Below the pieces are notes generated by a model, which saw nothing but the letters and a program-made list of their open reading frames with translations, made no database searches and had not been told where the DNA came from. A DNA stretch of 12,094 bases from JAGOUB01 sp964648045 (GTDB lineage: Bacteria; Patescibacteriota; Gracilibacteria; Peribacterales; Peribacteraceae): NCBI GenBank assembly GCA_964648045.1, contig CAZYNU010000032.1, positions 1-12,094 of the forward strand, in the 5' to 3' direction. The translations under genes and the position numbers were made by a program. Positions 5,653 through 12,066 of this stretch are shown here, one piece after another (the stretch's first letter is position 1; each line of letters starts with the position of its first letter).

Positions 5653-6779
5653 GGCTGGGTGACGCGGAAGAGGAAGCTGCGCGGACTGAAGCGTGCAACC
5701 ACCGTTCCTGGCGGCGTCAGGAGGCCATGACTGTCCATGAGGCCGCCGCTTCCGACGGTGATGTCTGGACGGTGGAATACCACCCAGTCACGCAGGCCTG
5801 CCTGGGCGCCGCTCGCCGTCACAGGCAGGGCGGGGTAGGTGGCATAGCGGAAGAAGTTTTGTGAGAAGCCCTCTACGGAGAGCAGGGCATACGGCTCGTC
5901 GGCCAGGAGTGACGGCAGTGCCTCCAGAACGCGGAAGGCATCGTCGCTGTCGCGCAGGGTGCGTTCATCAGCCGGTGCCAAGACCCACTCTTGCCGCTCG
6001 ATCCAGGCGTTATGCAGTAGTTCCGCGGACATGCGCAGGTCGTAGAAGAGCCAGGCTCCGCCGAGCGTTGAGAGCATGATGGTCACCCCCAGGCGACGGT
6101 TGCCACGCCACGCCACCCACCCACCACTCACGGCCCCAATGAGTGCTAGTCCATAGAAGAACCAATTGGCCGTGGCGCCTCCGGCCGGTTCGGTCTGATA
6201 GAGCGTCTGTAGGGTGGCCTCGCTTGAGGCCAGTCGCGGCCCCCAGAGGAAGTTAATTGTCCGCATGGAGATGGCGTCGAAAGTCCAGAAGCTCTGCCAC
6301 CACAGACCGAATCGTTCACTGTTGTCGGTGCGCGTCAGCGCCAATGATTGCAGAAAAACCGTGCTGCCCGCCGGTAGTCGTAGGCCGAAACGGTCGATGG
6401 AGCGCGGGAAGTGCGGCAGATCGCTGAGGCCGACCGCCAGGGCCTCTTTTTTCGCATCGAGCGTGACGGGAAACTGCTGAAAGGCACTGGCAGGGGCGCC
6501 TGTTTCGTGCCACACGAGCATGAGCGGCACATCACCGTCGCCCATGCCCCGTAGCAGCATGGCATCCACTACGGCGCGTGGTGGCAGCGTCCAGAGCAGG
6601 ACGGTGTCCTGCGGCGCATGGACAATCAGCCCGTCACCATCCGCTTGCGTCTGCACTTGCTCGGTCATCTGCCAGCCCTGCAAACCTTGCGTGGCGAAAT
6701 TCCACTGGGCCACGTCGGTGGCCGCCTGCGCCGTCGGAGCCAGGAGCAGTCCGGCCGACAGGAGGAGTGTCGCCAGCAT
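5649..6779 (-). CDS. Exported protein with jelly-roll-like N-terminus and two membrane helices
   Basis: 376 residues. A clear signal peptide (hydrophobic residues 2-14, Ala-Gln-Ala cleavage site near 17-19) is followed by a beta-rich segment (about 21-150). That segment begins VAQWNFATQGLQGWQ and resembles carbohydrate-binding or discoidin-like jelly rolls, though this is an impression and not a family match. Two helices (205-224 and 229-247) anchor the protein. The C-terminal soluble part contains FSQNFFRYATYPALPV (305-320); similar RY..YP wording occurs in membrane proteins beside GT-C enzymes. It starts 2 nt after the alaS stop and overlaps the GT-C-like gene by 4 bases. A role in positioning a glycan or polymer for the GT-C-like partner is a reasonable guess only. 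Confidence 0.78.
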   Translation of the reverse strand: MLATLLLSAGLLLAPTAQAATDVAQWNFATQGLQGWQMTEQVQTQADGDGLIVHAPQDTVLLWTLPPRAVVDAMLLRGMGDGDVPLMLVWHETGAPASAFQQFPVTLDAKKEALAVGLSDLPHFPRSIDRFGLRLPAGSTVFLQSLALTRTDNSERFGLWWQSFWTFDAISMRTINFLWGPRLASSEATLQTLYQTEPAGGATANWFFYGLALIGAVSGGWVAWRGNRRLGVTIMLSTLGGAWLFYDLRMSAELLHNAWIERQEWVLAPADERTLRDSDDAFRVLEALPSLLADEPYALLSVEGFSQNFFRYATYPALPVTASGAQAGLRDWVVFHRPDITVGSGGLMDSHGLLTPPGTVVARFSPRSFLFRVTQP

Positions 6780-6781
6780 GG

Positions 6782-8629
6782 TTAGCGGGGACCGGCCGTC
6801 TCGATCTCGGCTGGGCCGCCCAAGACTACGGCCTTAATGCGGCGCACACCGGCGGAGGAACTTTCCTCTTTTTGAATCTTGAACGATCCCAGCATGCCGG
6901 TGCGGGCCACGTGCGGTCCGCCGCAGATTTCCTTCGAAAAGTTGCCGTCGCCGATGGCGTACACCTTCACTTCGCTGCCGTAGCGGTCGTCGAACACGCC
7001 CACGGCTCCTTCCTCCTTGGCACCCTCCACCGTCGTCAGGTGGAAGGCGATCGGCAGATCCAGCTCGATCTGCTCGTTCACCAGTCGCTCGGTCTCGGCG
7101 ATCTGCTCGGGCGTCATCTTGCCGTCGTAGTTGAAGTCGAAGCGCAGGCGCTCGGCCGTGATGTTCGACCCCTTCTGCTGGATCTGCGGGCCGAGTACTT
7201 TCTTAAGCGCGGCGTTCAGCAGGTGCGTGGCGGTGTGGAGTTTGGTCGTCTCGGCGCCGTTGTCGGCCAGGCCGCCCTTGAACTTCTGCTCGGCGCCGGC
7301 GCGGCTGAGCGCCTGGTGCGCCTCAAAGGCCTTCTGGAAGCCATCTTCATCCACCGTCAGCTTCTGCTCGGCGGCCATCTCTTTGGTGAGTTCGATGGGG
7401 AAGCCGTAGGTGTCGTACAGGTGAAAAGCGCTCTGGCCGTCGATGGTGCCCTGAGCTTTTTCGATGGCCTTCGACAGGTGCTTCAGCCCTTCTTGGAGGG
7501 TCTTCTTAAACTGCGTTTCCTCTTTATCCAAGGCAGCCACGATCCGTTCGCGGTGTTCCAGCAGCATAGGGTAGGTCGTTGCGTACTGGTCGATCACCTT
7601 CAGCGCGAAAGGCGAGCAGTAGGGCTGTTTGTCGAAGTCGGCGTCGCGCTCCACGTAGAGCCAGCGCAGCGAGCGGATGGCGCGGCGGATGAGGCGTCGC
7701 AGCACATAGCCCTGGTCGACGTTCGACGGTGTGACACCGTCGGCAATCATGAATGTGGCGGCCTTCAGGTGATCGGTGATGATGCGCGCATGCCGCGTGA
7801 ACTCACGCCCAAGATCGGTTGGGGCGTTGAGGTCGGTGGTGTCGGGTACGGCTGCTTCAAGCAGCGGTCGCATACGGTCGGTGTCGTAGACGTTGCTCAC
7901 GCCTTGCATAACGGCACTGATGCGCTCCAGGCCCATGCCGGTATCCACGTTTTGCTGCTTCAAGGGTACAAATGCGCCGTGTTCGTCCTTGTTGTACTGC
8001 ATGAACACGTTGTTCCAGATTTCTACCCAGAGCGGATGGTCGTCGTTGAACGACGCGGGCGTGTCTTTAGGATCGCCCGTCCAGTAGAAGATTTCCGTAT
8101 CGGGACCGCAGGGGCCGGTGACGCCGGCCGGTCCCCACCAGTTGTTCTTTTTGGGCAACTTGGCGATGCGGGCGACAGGAATGCCGAGTGCTTGCCAAAT
8201 TTTGAATGCCTCCTCGTCAAACGGTGCGTCGGCATCGCCAGCGAACACTGACACCGCCAGGCGATTCACATCGAGACCGAGCCACTGGGGCGAGGTTAAA
8301 AACTCGTAGCTCCACTCAATGGCCTCCTTCTTGAAGTAGTCGCCCAGGCTCCAGTTGCCGAGCATCTCGAACATCGTCAGGTGCGTGGCGTCGCCCACTT
8401 CGTCAATGTCGCCCGTGCGCACGCAGCGCTGCACGTCGACTAAGCGCTTGCCGGCCGGGTGGGCCTCGCCAAGCAGGTAGGGGACCAGCGGGTGCATGCC
8501 GGCCGTGGTGAACAGCACGGTGGGGTCGTTCTCGGGCACCAAGGGGGCGCCGGGAATGACGGCGTGCGCCTTTTCTTGAAAGAAATCGAGGTATGCCTGC
8601 CGGATTTGGTCGGTTGTGCGGGGGGCCAT
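6782..8629 (-). CDS. alaS: Alanyl-tRNA synthetase, short form without C-Ala domain
   Basis: 615 residues; charges tRNA-Ala with alanine in the cytoplasm. The class II core is complete. PTVLFTTAGM (36-45) is followed by the motif 2 block QRCVRTGDIDEVGD (67-80) and FEMLGNWSLGDYFK (87-100), and by motif 3 DTGMGLERI (229-237). The editing domain retains HTATH (465-469) and CGGPH (569-573), the four metal-binding positions, so clearing of misacylated tRNA should work. The protein ends at SSSAGVRRIKAV plus a short tail. The coiled coil and C-Ala domain of the roughly 875-aa bacterial type are absent, as in other short AlaRS proteins of Patescibacteria and Borrelia. The ATG lies 9 nt from a TAGACT -10 box whose TAG is an in-frame stop. 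It is the first gene of the six-gene cluster. Confidence 0.96.
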   Translation of the reverse strand: MAPRTTDQIRQAYLDFFQEKAHAVIPGAPLVPENDPTVLFTTAGMHPLVPYLLGEAHPAGKRLVDVQRCVRTGDIDEVGDATHLTMFEMLGNWSLGDYFKKEAIEWSYEFLTSPQWLGLDVNRLAVSVFAGDADAPFDEEAFKIWQALGIPVARIAKLPKKNNWWGPAGVTGPCGPDTEIFYWTGDPKDTPASFNDDHPLWVEIWNNVFMQYNKDEHGAFVPLKQQNVDTGMGLERISAVMQGVSNVYDTDRMRPLLEAAVPDTTDLNAPTDLGREFTRHARIITDHLKAATFMIADGVTPSNVDQGYVLRRLIRRAIRSLRWLYVERDADFDKQPYCSPFALKVIDQYATTYPMLLEHRERIVAALDKEETQFKKTLQEGLKHLSKAIEKAQGTIDGQSAFHLYDTYGFPIELTKEMAAEQKLTVDEDGFQKAFEAHQALSRAGAEQKFKGGLADNGAETTKLHTATHLLNAALKKVLGPQIQQKGSNITAERLRFDFNYDGKMTPEQIAETERLVNEQIELDLPIAFHLTTVEGAKEEGAVGVFDDRYGSEVKVYAIGDGNFSKEICGGPHVARTGMLGSFKIQKEESSSAGVRRIKAVVLGGPAEIETAGPR

Positions 8630-8638
8630 GACCGGCTC

Positions 8639-8647
8639 AGTCTATCA
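8639..8647 (-). promoter_or_regulatory. Promoter of alaS, extended -10 TGATAGACT
   Basis: On the minus strand TGA (8647-8645) precedes TAGACT (8644-8639), an extended -10. Only 9 nt separate the box from the alaS ATG, so the transcript would carry 0-3 leader bases. The first three bases of the box form a TAG in frame with alaS, which rules out a longer in-frame start. No good -35 is seen; that position is taken by the dyad at 8650-8681. Confidence 0.55.
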
Positions 8648-8649
8648 AT

Positions 8650-8681
8650 CCCGAGTCCCGCTGGCACGGGTGTTTCTCGGG
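8650..8681. promoter_or_regulatory. Dyad between divergent promoters, candidate operator
   Basis: CCCGAG (8650-8655) pairs with CTCGGG (8676-8681), and inside it CCCG (8657-8660) pairs with CGGG (8667-8670) around a 6-nt loop: ten base pairs with a small internal bulge. It fills the space between the two divergent -10 boxes, exactly where both -35 regions would lie, so a bound protein could control both genes. It is too far upstream to be in either mRNA, which argues for DNA-level action. Confidence 0.4.
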
Positions 8682-8687
8682 TAGAAT
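8682..8687 (+). promoter_or_regulatory. Promoter of the MprF-like gene, -10 TAGAAT, probably leaderless
   Basis: TAGAAT ends 6 nt before the GTG start at 8694, so the predicted transcription start coincides with the start codon. The TAG of the box is in frame with the gene and blocks any upstream start. No convincing -35 is present. Confidence 0.55.
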
Positions 8688-8693
8688 CGCCTG

Positions 8694-10274
8694 GTGTCCT
8701 TCGCCCCCTCCAGTGGTGGTCGGCGCCTGATTGATTGGCTCCCCACCATCGCCAGCGTCATCCTTCTGATTGTGTCGCTTTGGGTTCTGCGCGGCATGCT
8801 GCACGATTTCCGCCTGCGCGACGTGCTGCAATCGCTGCGCGCCCTGCCCGCACCCGCGGTGGTGCTGGCGTTCCTGCTCGCCTCTGGCAGCTACGTACTT
8901 AACACCCTTTACGACCTGCTCGGCTGCCGTTGGATCGGCCGACCCATCAAGTATCTCCAACTCGCGCCGGCCTCGTTCATCGGCTACGCCTTCGGTAACA
9001 CGCTTGGCATGCCGCTGCTCTCGGGCGGTTCGGTGCGTTACCGCATGTATTCCTCCTGGGGTTTCAGCGCCGCCGAGGTGACCGCCGTGGTGGCGTTTGG
9101 CATGTGGACGTACATCCTGGGTTGTCTGCTCATGCTTGGGCTGACCTTCCTGCTCAGTCCGCCGGCGTTCTTGCCTTTGCCGCTGCCCTTGCTGAGTATT
9201 CGCCTGATCGGCTTCCTGCTCGTGGCGGCGCTCGTGGGCTACGTTCTGCTTAACGCCTACGGTCCGGTCTCGGTCCGCGTGTGGAAGAAAGAGGTGCGCA
9301 TGCCTGGCGTGCGCATGACGCTCATTCAGATCGCCATGGCGTCGCTGACCATCCTCATGGAGGCGACCGCTGTCTACTGCCTCATTCCGCCGTCGCTTGG
9401 TGTGTCGTGGCCGATGGTGGTGGCGGCCTTCTTGCTCAGTACCACGCTTGGCCACATTAGCCAGGTGCCCGGCGGCGTGGGTGTGATGGAGACGTCGATG
9501 CTTGTTATGCTCAGTAATGAAGCTTCGCGCGCCACAGTGCTCGGCGTGCTGGTGCTCTACCGCCTCTTCTACAACTTGCTGCCGTTGGTGGCGGCCATTG
9601 TGATGCTTGCCGTCTACGAACTCTTCCACGAGAAGGGCTGGTTCCGCGCCGCCATCCGCTCTATTCCGCTGTCTGACCAATTGGTGCCGCAGCTGGTGGC
9701 GCTCACGGCCTCGGCGGGCGGAGCGCTGCTTGTGCTTGGCGGCTCACTGCCGCCCTCGCGTGCGTTGACCCCCATGTTTGCCACCTTCCCGCCACTGCTG
9801 CTGGAGGTGGCGCATCTGGTCGCCAGCCTGGCGGGCCTGCGCTTGCTGTTGCTCGCGCCTCGCCTGGAGCGCAGCCACCACCCCGATGTGCGCGCAGTCG
9901 TCTTCACGCTTGCCCTGGGTATTGCCGCTGCCGCCGTGCGCAGCTTGGCCTTGGTTCAGGTGGTCATTCTCTCACTGCTCTTGGCCTGCATCTTGGTGGC
10001 TGCCCCGGTGGTGCGCCGTCTGGCCGGGGCCGGCACTCGCGCTACTACCGATCCGGAGTGGCTTCTCACGGGCTTGGCCACCGTCTGCGGCGCCGTCTTC
10101 CTGGCCAGCTTGGCCTATCCCTTGGCCCTGTCCGATGCCTCCCTCTGGACCGGATTTGCCAGTGATATACCCGCCGGGCGCATTCTGCGTACCACCCTGG
10201 CGGTCGTGGTGGTGGCGTCCGTGTGGATCATTCCGGGCATCTTTAGGCGTCGTTTGAAGAGAAAGAGAGGGTGA
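8694..10274 (+). CDS. MprF-like flippase/membrane domain lacking the aminoacyl-phosphatidylglycerol synthase domain
   Basis: 526 residues, about 14 hydrophobic helices. The first part is the LPG-synthase/UPF0104 flippase-type domain: GGSVRYRMYSSWGFSAAEVT (111-130) and QVPGGVGVMET (257-267) are diagnostic. The second part follows MprF closely: PPLLLEVAHLVASLAGLRLL (366-385), and WTGFASDIPAGRILRTTLA (485-503) corresponds to the segment just before the synthase domain in full-length MprF (about 840 aa). The protein then ends in a basic tail (RRRLKRKRG). MprF uses aminoacyl-tRNA to modify phosphatidylglycerol and flips the product; only the membrane half is here, so lipid translocation is the likely role. 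It starts at GTG 8694, since an in-frame TAG lies at 8682. It is divergent from alaS. Confidence 0.9.
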   Translation: MSFAPSSGGRRLIDWLPTIASVILLIVSLWVLRGMLHDFRLRDVLQSLRALPAPAVVLAFLLASGSYVLNTLYDLLGCRWIGRPIKYLQLAPASFIGYAFGNTLGMPLLSGGSVRYRMYSSWGFSAAEVTAVVAFGMWTYILGCLLMLGLTFLLSPPAFLPLPLPLLSIRLIGFLLVAALVGYVLLNAYGPVSVRVWKKEVRMPGVRMTLIQIAMASLTILMEATAVYCLIPPSLGVSWPMVVAAFLLSTTLGHISQVPGGVGVMETSMLVMLSNEASRATVLGVLVLYRLFYNLLPLVAAIVMLAVYELFHEKGWFRAAIRSIPLSDQLVPQLVALTASAGGALLVLGGSLPPSRALTPMFATFPPLLLEVAHLVASLAGLRLLLLAPRLERSHHPDVRAVVFTLALGIAAAAVRSLALVQVVILSLLLACILVAAPVVRRLAGAGTRATTDPEWLLTGLATVCGAVFLASLAYPLALSDASLWTGFASDIPAGRILRTTLAVVVVASVWIIPGIFRRRLKRKRG

Positions 10275-10299
10275 AAAGAGCTGTAAAATCTGGTAGAAT
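10271..10299 (+). promoter_or_regulatory. Promoter of the histidine kinase gene, extended -10 TGGTAGAAT
   Basis: TGG (10291-10293) plus TAGAAT (10294-10299), with GTGAAA (10271-10276; four of six matches to TTGACA) 17 nt upstream. The -35 overlaps the stop codon of the MprF-like gene. A start near 10306 leaves a leader of about 14 nt. GGAAGG at 10300-10305 lies at or before the start site, so it may not serve as a ribosome-binding site. Confidence 0.6.
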
Positions 10300-10319
10300 G
10301 GAAGGAAATACCCACATCC

Positions 10320-11738
10320 ATGACCATCTCCTCACGTTCCACCTGGGTCGCTCTGCGCACGGCGTTTCCATCGCTCGCCCTCGCCCTCGCTTTCGTGGCG
10401 GTGGGCATCGGCCTGTTCGTTCACGGTCAGCGCCTCATGAAGGAGGAGATTCAAACTCGTCTCAAGGCCACCGCCGCCGTGGCGGCCGGCCAGTTTGACC
10501 CTACCTTGCTCGATCGCATCCGCGGCAGCCAAGACCTCGATAGTCAGATTCTTCGCTCCACCGTCGACCGCCTGGGGCGCATTCGCGACAGCGTGCCAAA
10601 CGCTCGCTACGTCTACCTGATGCGCGCCACCGAGGACGCCAACACGCTCTCCTTTATTGCCGATAGCGATACCCTTCAGCCGCTTCCGATCCTCGACGCA
10701 AACGGTGACGGCAAACTTCAGCCCGACGAGATGCCTTCGCTGCCGGGCGAGCCCTACGATGTTTCTGCCATGCCCGCTCTGCGCGATGCCGCGTTCCGTG
10801 GTCCATCTGCCGACGCCGACATTACAACCGATCAATGGGGATCGTTCTTTTCCGGCTATGCCCCGGTCCGTCGCATGGACGGCTCCGTGGCCGCGGTGGT
10901 GGGCATCGACATCGAACTGCATGAGTACCAGCAGTTGATTAGCCGTGCCTTCTCGCCGCTTTCTTTTGCGCTCTTCGTGGCCATGGGCCTGGTGGTCTCG
11001 GCGTGCTTCGCCGTGCTGCTGGAGCGCAATCGCGTGGTGAGCGATCGCCGCATTCAAGACATCCGCACTGGCATCTTGCAGTTGGCGTTCCATCAGCTGG
11101 GTTCGCCGCTCACCACCTTTAAGTGGTCACTCGAATTGCTCAAGGAGCGCCAGGCCAGGTCTCCCGATCCCGAAGTGGCCGAGCATATCCGCGTGATGGA
11201 CGACGGCATTGCCTTCATGAAGCACCTGGTGGACGACCTGGAGAGCGCCGACCGCGTGCGCGCCGGCCACCTCGACTACGTGTCCAAGCCGGGCGATCTC
11301 TCGCGCGTCATCCGCGCTGTTGCCGCCGAATTTTCCACTCGCGCCGCCCACAACCATCAGACCATTCGTCTCGATATCCTCCCCAATATCGTCCTGTCGT
11401 TCGACTCGGCCCTCATTGCCGTGGTGCTGCGCGAGCTGATCGACAACGCACTGGTGTATTCGGCCCCGGGTTCTACCATTACCATCACACTCAGGCGCCA
11501 GGGGCGTGATGTCGAAGTGCTCGTGAACGATCAGGGCATTGGTATTCCTAAGAGCGAGTTCGATCGCGTCTTCGCCGAGTTCGGCCGCGCGAGCAATGCT
11601 TTGACTGTTCATCCCTCCGGCTCCGGCCTGGCGTTGTTCGTGGCCAAGGGCATTGTGGAGCGGGCAGGGGGGAAGATGGTGTTGCAGAGTGATGAAGGAA
11701 AAGGCTCGACCTTCTCGTTCACTCTTCCTAGAAAGTAA
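10320..11738 (+). CDS. Membrane sensor histidine kinase with PDC/Cache-like sensor and EF-hand-type loop
   Basis: 472 residues. TM1 is at about 16-36. An extracytoplasmic sensor (about 37-210) ends with FFSGYAPVRRMDGSVAAVVGIDIEL (176-200), the typical closing strands of PDC/Cache sensors. TM2 is at about 213-234. Inside the sensor, DANGDGKLQPDE (126-137) matches the 12-residue EF-hand loop (D1, N3, D5, G6, L8, E12). The kinase core has the H-box FHQLGSPL with H258, the N-box ELIDNALVYS with N376, the G1 box NDQGIGIP (403-410), an F-box around FDRVFAEFG (414-422) and the G2 box SGSGLALF (433-440), so it should be active. Only about 24 residues separate TM2 from H258, leaving no room for a HAMP domain. 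No response regulator is in the window. It follows the MprF-like gene by 45 nt and has its own promoter. Confidence 0.93.
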   Translation: MTISSRSTWVALRTAFPSLALALAFVAVGIGLFVHGQRLMKEEIQTRLKATAAVAAGQFDPTLLDRIRGSQDLDSQILRSTVDRLGRIRDSVPNARYVYLMRATEDANTLSFIADSDTLQPLPILDANGDGKLQPDEMPSLPGEPYDVSAMPALRDAAFRGPSADADITTDQWGSFFSGYAPVRRMDGSVAAVVGIDIELHEYQQLISRAFSPLSFALFVAMGLVVSACFAVLLERNRVVSDRRIQDIRTGILQLAFHQLGSPLTTFKWSLELLKERQARSPDPEVAEHIRVMDDGIAFMKHLVDDLESADRVRAGHLDYVSKPGDLSRVIRAVAAEFSTRAAHNHQTIRLDILPNIVLSFDSALIAVVLRELIDNALVYSAPGSTITITLRRQGRDVEVLVNDQGIGIPKSEFDRVFAEFGRASNALTVHPSGSGLALFVAKGIVERAGGKMVLQSDEGKGSTFSFTLPRK

Positions 11739-11751
11739 TTCTCTCGTAGTC

Positions 11752-11780
11752 AGTGCCAACCGTTTGGTTGGCACTTCTTT
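11752..11780 (+). terminator. Rho-independent terminator of the histidine kinase gene
   Basis: A perfect 10-bp stem AGTGCCAACC (11752-11761) / GGTTGGCACT (11766-11775) with a GTTT loop, followed by TCTTT, begins 13 nt after the TAA. Confidence 0.75.
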
Positions 11781-11795
11781 GTGCGCGACAAAGAA
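11775..11795. repeat. Perfect hairpin TTCTTTGT...ACAAAGAA
   Basis: An 8-bp perfect stem around a GCGCG loop. It shares its first bases with the terminator's 3' flank, so the terminator U-tract is also the 5' arm of this stem. The two structures are mutually exclusive or act in sequence. Confidence 0.6.
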
Positions 11796-11829
11796 TCAAT
11801 CTTTTAGGTTTCTGCCAACCAACGGGTAT

Positions 11830-11856
11830 CCACGTTCTTTGCGCCAAAGAACGTGG
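11830..11856. repeat. Perfect 12-bp hairpin CCACGTTCTTTG...CAAAGAACGTGG
   Basis: Twelve consecutive base pairs (11830-11841 with 11845-11856) around a CGC loop. The core TTCTTTG/CAAAGAA is shared with the hairpin at 11775-11795, so the two are related repeat units. No U-tract follows on plus (GAGAAAGAAA), and on minus the flank is GATACCCG, so it is not an obvious terminator. Confidence 0.7.
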
Positions 11857-12011
11857 AGAAAGAAACAGGCCGCCGTCGTGGCGGTGCCTGCGGAGAGGCG
11901 CGCGCCGGCCGGGGGTGAAGGGGCACGAAGTCATATTTCCTCCTTCGGAGGGTGTCACGAACCAAGCAGAATCATGAAGAGGGGCTCGGCGCGCCAGCAG
12001 TTATGCTCCCA

Positions 12012-12066
12012 GAGACAAGCTCTTGAGCCCGAGTCCCGAAGGGGTGACAGGCGAAAGGCTTGTCTC
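12012..12066. repeat. Inverted repeat GAGACAAGC / GCTTGTCTC with inner hairpin
   Basis: Nine perfect base pairs (12012-12020 with 12058-12066) enclose 37 nt that contain a small CCC-GAA-GGG hairpin. The enclosed sequence includes CCCGAGTCCCG (12028-12038), an 11-mer also found in the alaS/MprF-like dyad at 8650-8660. It could be a palindromic element or part of a structured RNA continuing past the window. Confidence 0.5.

Noticed and set aside
6578..8251. 557-codon plus-strand open frame opposite alaS and the end of the secreted-protein gene
   Set aside because: alaS on the other strand is unmistakable; the plus frame is Val/Gly/Leu/His-rich shadow sequence with no family features.
8637..9680. 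347-codon minus-strand open frame opposite the MprF-like gene
   Set aside because: Extremely rich in His, Arg, Gln and Glu, as expected for the antisense of hydrophobic codons; it would also run into the alaS promoter.
10332..11093. 253-codon minus-strand open frame opposite the kinase sensor
   Set aside because: Antisense shadow of a clear histidine kinase, with no start signal or domain.
11728..11977. Frames of 74-76 codons on both strands after the kinase
   Set aside because: They run straight through the terminator and hairpins, lack ribosome-binding sites and have repeat-derived composition.
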